The position numbers and the translations under genes are program-made. From assembly GCF_002205895.1 (NCBI RefSeq), contig NZ_NJDE01000019.1:62001-126000 (forward strand): a stretch of 64,000 bases of DNA, in the 5' to 3' direction. This DNA comes from Saccharibacillus sp. O23 (GTDB lineage Bacteria; Bacillota; Bacilli; Paenibacillales; Paenibacillaceae). Shown one piece after another: positions 54,869 through 62,089 of this stretch (position 1 is the stretch's first letter; every line of letters starts with the position of its first letter). The notes below the pieces were generated by a model. That model made no database searches. It was not told where the DNA came from and was given only the letters and a program-made list of their open reading frames with translations.

Positions 54869-54914
54869 AAAAGACCGCGAACCCGATGCTTCCGAGCGGG
54901 GTTCACGGTCTTTT
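54869..54914 (-). terminator. Terminator of the BmrCD-like operon
   Basis: AAAAGACCG-GAACCC/GGGTTC-CGGTCTTTT stem with a 1x1 mismatch, loop of ~13 nt. It faces the convergent ABC operon and can act in both directions. Confidence 0.75.
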
Positions 54915-54952
54915 GATTTTTGAAGCTTTCTCGTGCAGAGAAGCAGAAGGGA

Positions 54953-57094
54953 TCAATCCGCTCCGCTTGCGCCGCGGAACGCCGGACTGGAATCGAAGCC
55001 GGATTCCGGCTTGCCGGTCACGGGCGCGATCGAATCGCCGCCGCCCTGCTGAAGCTGATACATCTGGAAATAACGGCCGCCGTGCGCCATCAGTTCTTCG
55101 TGATTGCCGCGTTCCACGATCTCGCCGCGATGCAGGACCAAAATCTGGTCCGCGCTGCGGATCGTCGACAAGCGGTGCGCGATCACGAAAGTCGTGCGAC
55201 CTTGTTTGAGCACGTTAAGCGCGGACTGGATCAGCGCTTCGGTCTCGGTATCGATGTTCGCCGTCGCTTCGTCGAGGATCAGAATCGCCGGATCGAAAGC
55301 GAGCGCCCGCGCGAACGAGATCAGCTGCCGCTGTCCGGCGGACAAGGTGCTGCCTTTTTCGATTACGGGTTCGTCGAAACCTCCCGGCAGATCGGACAGA
55401 ATCTTGTCGGCGCCGACTTCGCGCAGCGCTCGTTCGACGCGCTCGCGGCTGATGCGTTCGTCGCCCAGACTGACATTGGACGCGATCGTACCGGTGAACA
55501 GATACGGATCTTGCAGCACGATGCCCATATGTTCGCGGATATGCTGCTTGGGCAAATCGCGCACGCTTTGTCCGTCGATCGTGATCGTGCCTTTTTGCGG
55601 ATCGTAGAAACGGAACAGCAGGTTGATGATCGAGCTTTTGCCGGAACCGGTATGGCCGACCAGCGCGACCGTCTGTCCTTGTTTCGCTTCGAACGAGATG
55701 TTTTTGAGGACATAATCCTTTTTGTAAGCAAAAGATACGTCTTCGAATTTGACGTTACCTTTGTAGCGCGGCATGCTGCCGTCCGTCACGTTCTCGCCGG
55801 GTTCGTCCAGCAGTTTGAATACCCGTCCGGCCGAGACCATCGCGGAATCGAGCACCGCAAGTTGATTGACCATGCCGGTAATCGGCTGGAACAAGCGGCC
55901 CAGAATATCGACGAACGCGTACAGAGCGCCGAGCGAGATCAGGGAAGCCGCTCCGTTGATCGTCGAAGAACCGAAATACCAGATCACGACGGTGAACGAC
56001 AGATTCCGCAGCACGTTGACCAAGTTGTGCGACGTGAACGAGTTCAGGTTGAGCATTTTGTTCTGATGTTTCAAGTAATCGCCGTTCAGCTCTTCGAACT
56101 CGTCGCGCGTCTGCTTCTCGCGGCGGAAGACGCGGATAATCGACATGCCTTGAATCGACTCGTTGATGATCGCGTTCAGCTCGCTGAGCCGGGAACGGAT
56201 AATCGTATTGTATTTCGTCGCGACTTTGCGGTAGAGATAGATCCACAAGACGATCAGCGGCACGATGAAGAGCGAGACCGCCGCCAATCGCGGATCCAGA
56301 ATGAACAGCGCGACATAGATGCCGGTGATGTACACGATGCCCGTCGTAAAGTTGGAGAGCACCGCGATAAACAGATCTTTGACCGCTTCCGTGTCGTTGG
56401 TGACGCGGGAGACCACTTTGCCCGCAGGCAGGTTGTCGAAGAAATGCACCGGCAGACGCTGGATATGCGCGTACAGATCCAAGCGAAGTTTCTGAATGAC
56501 CCGATTGGCCGCCGATTGCAGCCAATACGTTTTGCCGAACTCCATCGCGATCGAGATCGCAAGGAACATCAGGTAGAGCAGGATCAGTTTCATGATGCCC
56601 GGAATCTCGGGCGTGTAGAAGTCGAACAGCTCCTGCTTGGACAGCTTCGCGGCCGGATACGTATCCGTACCTTGAGCCGTCCGGATCGTCAATGTGCCGT
56701 TATCGAAGCTGCGGTCGCCTTCCGGCGTCGGTACGGCTCCGTCGACGAACACGAAACCGCGGCCGACTTGAAGCACGCGCGCTTCTTCGCCGCGAGTCTC
56801 GTCAGCTTCGAAGCGGTCGCCGCGTTTGTAATAGCTGCCTTGGTACGGAACGGCCCCTTCTTCGGTCTGAGAAGTTTGATAGAAAGGTTTTTCGATGCCC
56901 ATCATATGGTCGTCGATCATCGTTTTGGCGATGAACGGGCTGGCCAGTTCGGCACCGACGCCGATCGCCAGCGCGATGATGGCGGCGATAAACGTGCCTT
57001 TGGCGTTCATCGCGTATCCGAACAACCTTCGAGCGGATTTCTTGTTGGGAACGGCTGCGGTTTCTTCCGGGCGTTCCCCGTTAAATGCTTCCAT
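54953..57094 (-). CDS. bmrD: ABC exporter half-transporter, BmrD-like
   Basis: Type IV ABC half-transporter of 713 residues: six membrane helices then an ATPase domain. Between helices 1 and 2 lies an insertion of about 95 hydrophilic residues (about 65-160, e.g. GAVPYQGSYYKRGDRFEADE), which would be extracellular, as in B. subtilis BmrD. The nucleotide domain has Walker A GHTGSGKSS and a canonical Walker B with catalytic Glu (LILDEATA), but its signature is LSAGQ rather than LSGGQ. It overlaps the upstream partner gene by 14 nt. A heterodimeric multidrug exporter is the best reading. Confidence 0.87.
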   Translation of the reverse strand: MEAFNGERPEETAAVPNKKSARRLFGYAMNAKGTFIAAIIALAIGVGAELASPFIAKTMIDDHMMGIEKPFYQTSQTEEGAVPYQGSYYKRGDRFEADETRGEEARVLQVGRGFVFVDGAVPTPEGDRSFDNGTLTIRTAQGTDTYPAAKLSKQELFDFYTPEIPGIMKLILLYLMFLAISIAMEFGKTYWLQSAANRVIQKLRLDLYAHIQRLPVHFFDNLPAGKVVSRVTNDTEAVKDLFIAVLSNFTTGIVYITGIYVALFILDPRLAAVSLFIVPLIVLWIYLYRKVATKYNTIIRSRLSELNAIINESIQGMSIIRVFRREKQTRDEFEELNGDYLKHQNKMLNLNSFTSHNLVNVLRNLSFTVVIWYFGSSTINGAASLISLGALYAFVDILGRLFQPITGMVNQLAVLDSAMVSAGRVFKLLDEPGENVTDGSMPRYKGNVKFEDVSFAYKKDYVLKNISFEAKQGQTVALVGHTGSGKSSIINLLFRFYDPQKGTITIDGQSVRDLPKQHIREHMGIVLQDPYLFTGTIASNVSLGDERISRERVERALREVGADKILSDLPGGFDEPVIEKGSTLSAGQRQLISFARALAFDPAILILDEATANIDTETEALIQSALNVLKQGRTTFVIAHRLSTIRSADQILVLHRGEIVERGNHEELMAHGGRYFQMYQLQQGGGDSIAPVTGKPESGFDSSPAFRGASGAD

Positions 57095-58856
57095 GATCGG
57101 TGTGCACCTCCTCGGAGGAGAGATTGGATTCTACCTGTTGACGTTCGTATTGTTCGCGGTACCAGCCGTCGCGGGCGATCAGTTCGGCATGGGTACCTTC
57201 TTCCACGATACGTCCCCGTTCCAGCACGACGATATGGTCGGCGTGTTCGACGGCGGACAGGCGGTGAGTGGAGATCAGCGTGGTCTTGCCCGCGCGTTTC
57301 TCCCGGATATTCTGAATGATGCGCGCTTCGGTGCGGGCATCGACGGCGGATAAAGCATCGTCGAGAATCAAGATCTGCGGTTCGGCGATAAAAGCGCGAG
57401 CGAGCGAGACCCGCTGCTTCTGGCCGCCGGAGAGCGAGACGCCCCGTTCGCCGACCTTGGTCTCCAGCCCGTCGGACAGCGTCTCGAGATCGCCGGCGAA
57501 CGCGGCGGTCCGGATCGCTTCCATGATCTCGGCATCGTCGGCGTCATGCTTGCCGTAGCGGATATTTTCCCGCACGGTCTTGGAGAACAGGATTTGTTCC
57601 TGCGGCACGTAACCGATCCAACCGTGCAGGCGGTCTTTGCCGATCGATTGAATGGGCGTGTCGGCGAACAGGATCTCGCCCGTACCCGTCGGGTATTCGT
57701 GCAGCAGCTGCTTGAGCAGCGTCGATTTGCCGCTGCCGGTCCGTCCGACGACGCCGAGCGTCTGTCCGGCGCGGAGCTTCAAGTCGACATGCTCCAGATT
57801 GTCGAACGTCGACGTCGGATAGCGGAACGTGACGTCGCGGAATTCGATCGTGTCCGGCGCCGCGACTTCCGTCGGCTCCGCCGGATCTTCGATATCCGCT
57901 TTGGTGAACAGCACTTCGTTAACCCGGTCGAGCGAAGCGCCGCCCCGCTGCATGATATTGATAAGTTCGCCGATCGCGAACATCGGCCAGATCATCATGC
58001 CCAGATACATATTGAAGGTTACCAGGTCGCCGAGCGTCAGTTCGCTGCGGAAGACGAGGTAGATGCCGTAAGATAAGCCGATCAGATAGCTGAGACCGAC
58101 GCACAGACGGATGTAAGGCTCGAATACCGCGTCGACCCGCGCGACCGCGAGATTTTTGCGGTACACGTCGTTCGTGATGTCGGAGAAACGTTTCTCGTCA
58201 TGGCGTTCTTGCACGTAAGCGCGGATCACGCGGATGCCCGCGACCGATTCCAGCACTTGGTCGTTCATGTCGCCGAACGAGTCTTGAGCGACCGTATAAC
58301 GTTGATGAATGATTTTGCCGTAGATGCTCATGCCGATCGCGATGAACGGCAGAGGGATCAGCGCGGCGAGCGTCAGCTTCCAACTGACGATGAAGCCCAT
58401 GGCGAGCAGCACGGTCAGCAGGAACAGCGTGGAGTCGGTCAGCGTGAGCATGCCGAATCCCGCCGTCATGGCGACGGCCCGCAGGTCGTTGGTCGCCCGG
58501 GCCATCAGATCGCCGGTCCGGTTCCGTTCGAAGAACGGAGGCGTCATCCGAAGCAGATGCGCCATGAAGCGGCTGCGCAGCAGCCGTTCCACGAGGTTGG
58601 AGCCGCCGAACAGCTGGCGCATCCATATGTACGTGATGCCGTACATGATGGCGAGCAGCGCGATAATGCCGCCGATGTACATGAAGAGGCGCTCAGAGGT
58701 GATCAAGCCGCCGGCGATATCGTCGACGGCCGTGCCGATCAGCCGGGGCGGAAGGAGTTCGATGACGCCGACCAGAACGAGGAAGAAGACCCCGATCAGA
58801 TAACGCCTTTTTTCCTGCCGGAAGAACCAGCCGAGATTGCGAAGGACGGAAAACAT
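57081..58856 (-). CDS. bmrC: ABC exporter half-transporter, BmrC-like
   Basis: Half-transporter of 591 residues: six membrane helices and an ATPase domain with Walker A GRTGSGKST and signature LSGGQ. After Walker B the catalytic Glu is replaced by Asp (LILDDALS). With the LSAGQ of the partner this predicts one consensus and one degenerate ATP site, the classic asymmetry of BmrC/BmrD, TM287/288 and LmrCD. ATG 58856 follows AAGGAAGTG. It is the first structural gene after a leader ORF and terminator, mirroring the bmrB-bmrC-bmrD layout. Confidence 0.87.
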   Translation of the reverse strand: MFSVLRNLGWFFRQEKRRYLIGVFFLVLVGVIELLPPRLIGTAVDDIAGGLITSERLFMYIGGIIALLAIMYGITYIWMRQLFGGSNLVERLLRSRFMAHLLRMTPPFFERNRTGDLMARATNDLRAVAMTAGFGMLTLTDSTLFLLTVLLAMGFIVSWKLTLAALIPLPFIAIGMSIYGKIIHQRYTVAQDSFGDMNDQVLESVAGIRVIRAYVQERHDEKRFSDITNDVYRKNLAVARVDAVFEPYIRLCVGLSYLIGLSYGIYLVFRSELTLGDLVTFNMYLGMMIWPMFAIGELINIMQRGGASLDRVNEVLFTKADIEDPAEPTEVAAPDTIEFRDVTFRYPTSTFDNLEHVDLKLRAGQTLGVVGRTGSGKSTLLKQLLHEYPTGTGEILFADTPIQSIGKDRLHGWIGYVPQEQILFSKTVRENIRYGKHDADDAEIMEAIRTAAFAGDLETLSDGLETKVGERGVSLSGGQKQRVSLARAFIAEPQILILDDALSAVDARTEARIIQNIREKRAGKTTLISTHRLSAVEHADHIVVLERGRIVEEGTHAELIARDGWYREQYERQQVESNLSSEEVHTDHGSI

Positions 58857-58915
58857 TCCATCACTTCCTTTCTTCGTTTACGATAGATTTACCAATCATT
58901 TTTGCTTGAAACCGC

Positions 58916-58948
58916 AAAAAAGCATACCGCGGCGCGCGCGATATGCTT
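58916..58948 (-). terminator. Leader terminator (attenuator) upstream of bmrC-like gene
   Basis: On the minus strand AAGCATA/TATGCTT encloses a GC-rich inner region, followed by six T. It lies between the leader ORF and bmrC, so transcription of the exporter needs read-through. Confidence 0.8.
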
Positions 58949-59040
58949 AAAAAACGATCCATATGGCGGACGATGTGGCGAAGCCGCACGTCACGCGTTT
59001 TTCCAAGTCGGCACGTCCCGAATTCCCGCAGGAAAGGGCG

Positions 59041-59154
59041 TCAGGCCGACAAAGATCGGACGGAGGCTGCATCGATATGAAGTTCAAAAAGAGCGCGCAG
59101 CGTACGGGAAGCATCGGTATGACGAACAGCCAGTCTTTTTTTGAACGCGGACAT
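59041..59154 (-). CDS. Candidate 37-residue leader peptide of the BmrCD-like operon
   Basis: Short ORF beginning MSAFKKRLAVRHTDASRTLR, with AGGAAGGAG 8 nt before the ATG. It lies 56 nt after a sigma-A -10 element and 92 nt before the attenuator terminator. The product is basic and has no membrane segment or known domain. The stop codon overlaps GTCGGC, which pairs with GCCGAC ~30 nt downstream, so a terminating ribosome would disturb that hairpin. It occupies the place of bmrB, a leader peptide whose translation controls bmrCD in B. subtilis; I see no sequence similarity that I can vouch for. Confidence 0.6.
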   Translation of the reverse strand: MSAFKKRLAVRHTDASRTLRALFELHIDAASVRSLSA

Positions 59155-59209
59155 CGAATTCACTCCTTCCTGATTTTTAATGATCGCAAAATGATCTCGT
59201 ATGCCCCTG

Positions 59210-59239
59210 ATTCTAGCACCGTATCTCAGAAAAAGTCAA
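59210..59239 (-). promoter_or_regulatory. Sigma-A promoter of the BmrCD-like operon
   Basis: On the minus strand TTGACT (59239-59234), 18-bp spacer, TAGAAT (59215-59210). Confidence 0.8.
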
Positions 59240-59254
59240 CGAAAAAGTTTTCTA

Positions 59255-59272
59255 TTGTGAACGAAATGTGAA
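59255..59272 (-). promoter_or_regulatory. Direct repeat upstream of the exporter promoter
   Basis: On the minus strand TTCACA-N5-TTCACA, an 11-bp period direct repeat about 16 bp upstream of the -35. This is the geometry of OmpR-family response-regulator boxes; the regulator is unknown. Confidence 0.45.
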
Positions 59273-59387
59273 CAAATGTATTCGGAAACGCTCGCTCGGC
59301 AAGTTGAAACTTGAAAAATTCTCGTTTTTTTGCTTGCCCGTATGCTGAAAAAGAGATTGAAAACAAAGCGAAAACGAAATGAAAGAT

Positions 59388-59416
59388 TTGTCGCCAAACG
59401 CGTTGTGGGGTATGAT
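59388..59416 (+). promoter_or_regulatory. Sigma-A promoter of the HesB-like gene
   Basis: TTGTCG (59388-59393), 17-bp spacer, TATGAT (59411-59416). Confidence 0.7.
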
Positions 59417-59477
59417 AAAAAGCAAAGGCGTTCGAAAACGGACGCTGCCGTCAACGAACGAAGGAGGGAAACGCGAG

Positions 59478-59789
59478 ATGAGTCTTAACGTCACGCCGCA
59501 GGCCGCCGATTGGTACAAAAAAGAGCTGGGATTGCAAGCCGGCGATTATATTCGGTTTTATGCCCGTTACAGCAACACTAGCGATATCCATCCGGGTTTT
59601 TCGCTCGGGATCACGACCGAAAGTCCGAACAAACCGGGACTCACGCAGTCTTCGGAAGGCATCACGTTCTACATGGAGGAGAAAGATCTCTGGTATCTGG
59701 ACGGTTATCGCCTCAACGTGACTTATCTGCCCGAACACGACGACATTCTGTACGGCTACGAGCAGGAAACCGCGCGGGCCGCTAACTGA
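59478..59789 (+). CDS. HesB/YneR-family protein
   Basis: Protein of 103 residues of the HesB-like (IscA-related) fold. It lacks the three conserved cysteines of A-type Fe-S carriers, as do the YneR-type members of Firmicutes, so a standard Fe-S carrier role is unlikely. Features include AADWYKKELGLQAGDYIRFY near the N-terminus and YLDGYRLNVTYL. The ATG follows AAGGAGGG. It is a single gene with its own promoter and terminator; its function is not known. Confidence 0.82.
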   Translation: MSLNVTPQAADWYKKELGLQAGDYIRFYARYSNTSDIHPGFSLGITTESPNKPGLTQSSEGITFYMEEKDLWYLDGYRLNVTYLPEHDDILYGYEQETARAAN

Positions 59790-59817
59790 AACGGATCGAT
59801 AAACGGAATGCGCGCAC

Positions 59818-59860
59818 AAAAAAGACGAACGGCCGGATCTCCGGCACGTTCGTCTTTTTT
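59818..59860. terminator. Bidirectional terminator after the HesB-like gene
   Basis: AAAAAGACGAACG ... CGTTCGTCTTTTTT with an inner CCGG/CCGG pairing; T-run on both strands. Confidence 0.9.
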
Positions 59861-59911
59861 CGGTTTATCCGACTCCGTGCATGTCAAACGGATCCGAAGA
59901 GCGAATCGGCT

Positions 59912-60418
59912 CTACAGATGCGCGGTGCCTTCCAGCGCGAATTCGAAATCGTCGATATCGAACACCTGAACCGGCACCGAAGCGGAGATGATGCGTTGAA
60001 TCATCTCGAGCTGATCGGTCAGCACCGGAGCTTCTTCCTTGATCGCCGACAACAGCACTTCCGTCTCGATCGGATCGAACAATTCGCCGTAATGGGCATT
60101 GTCGACCGCGTTGACGATCGTGAGCTTGATCTGTTCGCCGAGCAGGATCGGAGCGCTTTTCGCCCAAGGCACGGTCAGCGCTTTTTGGATTTTTTTCTTG
60201 TTCAGCGGCTCTTCGAAATAAGCGATGAGTTCTTTCACTTTTTCTTTGACGAATTTATCGTCGCCCGGCTCGTTCATGAGCGGTTCGGAGCCTTCTTCGA
60301 ATTCGTAAAGTTCCAGTACGGTCGTGTACGGAACGATGTATTCGACCGGACGGTTCGCCGAGAGCAATTGCCCGTAAATGGCGACCATGACGGCTTCGAT
60401 GACGAAACGTTGAGACAT
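59912..60418 (-). CDS. Conserved protein of unknown function
   Basis: Protein of 168 residues without signal peptide or membrane segment, rich in Glu/Asp. It begins MSQRFVIEAVMVAIYGQLLS and contains PYTTVLELYEF and VPVQVFDIDDFEFAL. I recognise similar proteins from Paenibacillus genomes, sometimes labelled ADP-heptose synthase; nothing in the sequence supports that enzyme function. ATG 60418 follows AGGAGG. An extended -10 (TGCTATACT on the minus strand, 60493-60485) lies about 65 nt upstream, so it is probably a single-gene unit. Confidence 0.75.
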   Translation of the reverse strand: MSQRFVIEAVMVAIYGQLLSANRPVEYIVPYTTVLELYEFEEGSEPLMNEPGDDKFVKEKVKELIAYFEEPLNKKKIQKALTVPWAKSAPILLGEQIKLTIVNAVDNAHYGELFDPIETEVLLSAIKEEAPVLTDQLEMIQRIISASVPVQVFDIDDFEFALEGTAHL

Positions 60419-60484
60419 AAGCAGCGGTCCTCCTAGCGGCCGGCCCGTATAACGATCGGCGCGGCCTATTCCTCTTATGTGGGA

Positions 60485-60493
60485 AGTATAGCA
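60485..60493 (-). promoter_or_regulatory. Extended -10 promoter of the 168-residue unknown protein
   Basis: TGCTATACT on the minus strand; no convincing -35. Confidence 0.5.
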
Positions 60494-60509
60494 CAAGAAG
60501 ACAGCGAAA

Positions 60510-61517
60510 TCAGCCTTTTGCGGACTTTTCGCCCGTATTCGCCCGCTTGGCGATATGCTCGGCAATCAAGCCGCCGTGAAGGCGTCCGCTCTCGATAAAC
60601 ACTTCGTTCGCGTTGCGTCCCGATGCGATAACGCCCGCCACGTACAATCCCGGAACGCCGGTCTCCATCGTTTCCGGATCGAATACCGGCTTGTCCAGAT
60701 CGTCCGACATTTGCGCGCCGGCTTCCGTCAACAGCTTGCGGTCCGGCCGGAAACCCGTCATGGCGAGGACGAAGTCGTTCGGGATTCGCGCTTCGCCTTC
60801 CGGACCTTGCACGACGACGTAATCTTCGCCGATCTCGGTCAATTTGGAACCCAGATGCAGCGTGATCTTGCCTTTGGCGACCATGCCTTCGAACAACGGC
60901 CGAACCCAAGGTTTGATATGCTGCGAAATTTCGGTCCGGCGGTAGACCATATCGATCTTCGCGCCGACGCGGATCAGTTCGAGAGCGGCATCCACCGCGG
61001 AATTGCTGCCGCCTACGATCGCGACCCTCATTCCCGCGTACGGATGCGCTTCGCGGAAATAATGAGTGACTTTGTCTTTGTCTTCGCCGGGTATGCCGAG
61101 TTCGTTAGGGTGGTCGAAGTATCCCGTCGAGATCACCACGCTGCCGGCTTCGTACGTATGCGCGTTGCCCGCCCGGTCCCGCGTTTCGACGATGAAGCTT
61201 CCGTCTTCCTGCGGCTTGACGGCCAATGCTTCCTCGTAAGAGGAAATGCTGAGGTTATACCGTTCGGCGACGCGGCGGTAATAGGCCAGCGCTTCGTGAC
61301 GGAACGGTTTTTCGTTCGGAGAGGTGAACGGCACGTCGCCGATCTCGAGCAGTTGGGCCGTGCTGAAAAATTGCATGTTCGTCGGATACAGATAAATCGA
61401 GTGGACCACGTTGTGTTTTTCGATGATTCGGACGGATAGGCCGCGGCGGCCGCATTCGATCGCGGCGGACAATCCGCAGGGCCCCGCACCGATAATCAGG
61501 ACATCTTCTTTTGCCAT
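60510..61517 (-). CDS. ypdA: YpdA-family flavoprotein (putative bacillithiol disulfide reductase)
   Basis: FAD/NAD(P)-binding oxidoreductase of 335 residues. The FAD motif GAGPCGLSAAIECGRRG includes the cysteine characteristic of YpdA/Bdr; the NADPH motif is VGGSNSAVDAALE, and a distal GLYVAGVIASG closes the FAD site. In Firmicutes, YpdA reduces bacillithiol disulfide. ATG 61517 has AGGAGG upstream at long spacing (~13 nt), so a slightly different start is possible. Its promoter is divergent from the rsgA leader promoter. Confidence 0.87.
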   Translation of the reverse strand: MAKEDVLIIGAGPCGLSAAIECGRRGLSVRIIEKHNVVHSIYLYPTNMQFFSTAQLLEIGDVPFTSPNEKPFRHEALAYYRRVAERYNLSISSYEEALAVKPQEDGSFIVETRDRAGNAHTYEAGSVVISTGYFDHPNELGIPGEDKDKVTHYFREAHPYAGMRVAIVGGSNSAVDAALELIRVGAKIDMVYRRTEISQHIKPWVRPLFEGMVAKGKITLHLGSKLTEIGEDYVVVQGPEGEARIPNDFVLAMTGFRPDRKLLTEAGAQMSDDLDKPVFDPETMETGVPGLYVAGVIASGRNANEVFIESGRLHGGLIAEHIAKRANTGEKSAKG

Positions 61518-61607
61518 ATCTTCGTTTGTTCCTCCTTGAAATGCCGTGCTCTCCGCCAGTGCGGACATTCCCGACTCTTGATTAGACGCGTTGCGCGCTC
61601 CATGTTT

Positions 61608-61637
61608 ATTATCTCGCAAAGCGCCGGCTTCGTCCAA
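61608..61637 (-). promoter_or_regulatory. Sigma-A promoter of ypdA
   Basis: On the minus strand TTGGAC (61637-61632), 18-bp spacer, GATAAT (61613-61608). Confidence 0.65.
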
Positions 61638-61676
61638 CGGGAAACGCGGCAAAACGGCGGGTCCGAAAAAAATCGC

Positions 61677-61706
61677 TTGACAATATTTTCGACGCTCCGC
61701 TAGAAT
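61677..61706 (+). promoter_or_regulatory. Strong sigma-A promoter of the rsgA leader
   Basis: Consensus TTGACA (61677-61682), 18-bp spacer, TAGAAT (61701-61706). Confidence 0.88.
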
Positions 61707-61740
61707 GAGTGGCAAATGCCGACGAGAGGAGAGATGAGTT

Positions 61741-61824
61741 ATGGGAACTTTACATTCGATTGTGATTAGAGGTCGCAAACTCTCTCCAAATCCGGCGATG
61801 CGAACGGATAGCTTCAGCTTCTGA
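61741..61824 (+). CDS. Candidate 27-residue leader peptide of rsgA
   Basis: Short ORF beginning MGTLHSIVIRGRKLSPNPAM and ending in TGA at 61822-61824. AGAGGAG lies 9 nt upstream. It sits between a consensus promoter and a perfect terminator, ahead of rsgA. Codons 14-16 (CTC TCT CC) form the 8-nt segment able to pair with the terminator's 5' arm. The stop codon lies inside a 15-bp hairpin (61816-61850). An overlapping 11-codon frame at 61734 has worse spacing. The start 'MG..SIVI' is loosely like macrolide-stalled leader peptides (e.g. ErmC MGIFSIFVI), which may be chance. Confidence 0.6.
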   Translation: MGTLHSIVIRGRKLSPNPAMRTDSFSF

Positions 61825-61850
61825 TCTTCCGCGGAGGAAGATCGGAAGCT
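61816..61850 (+). promoter_or_regulatory. 15-bp hairpin over the leader stop codon
   Basis: AGCTTC-T-GATCTTCC / GGAAGATC-G-GAAGCT with one T-G pair and loop GCGGA. A ribosome finishing the leader would open it. Confidence 0.85.
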
Positions 61851-61946
61851 CGGCGCTCCGCGGCGTAACGCTGACGGATGCTGCCTGTTCATGCCCGAAG
61901 TTTCGCGCTTTTGCGCGGCGGAACTCGGCCAGACCGGATCAAGGCA

Positions 61947-61976
61947 GCCGGGGAGAGAACTCTCCCCGGCTTTTTT
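61947..61976 (+). terminator. Leader terminator (attenuator) upstream of rsgA
   Basis: Perfect 11-bp stem GCCGGGGAGAG/CTCTCCCCGGC with a 2-nt loop and six T. It lies 114 nt before the rsgA start; no second promoter is evident after it. Confidence 0.92.
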
Positions 61977-62089
61977 GCGTCGTTTTTTCGGAGAAGCCTC
62001 GAATGGGGAGAGAGTCGGAGAGTCTGCAAGTACGCTTGGCGAATTCGCTGGGCGAAGTCTGTCCCATCTCACTATATTCGGAGGAATTT

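Noticed and set aside
59912-60418. Annotation as ADP-heptose synthase
   Set aside because: No kinase or nucleotidyltransferase motifs are present; the protein is too short and the name appears to be inherited from database labels.
61734-61769. Alternative 11-codon frame (MSYGNFTFDCD) overlapping the rsgA leader ORF
   Set aside because: It lies only 2 nt from the Shine-Dalgarno; ATG 61741 has 9-nt spacing and the longer frame carries the segment complementary to the terminator.
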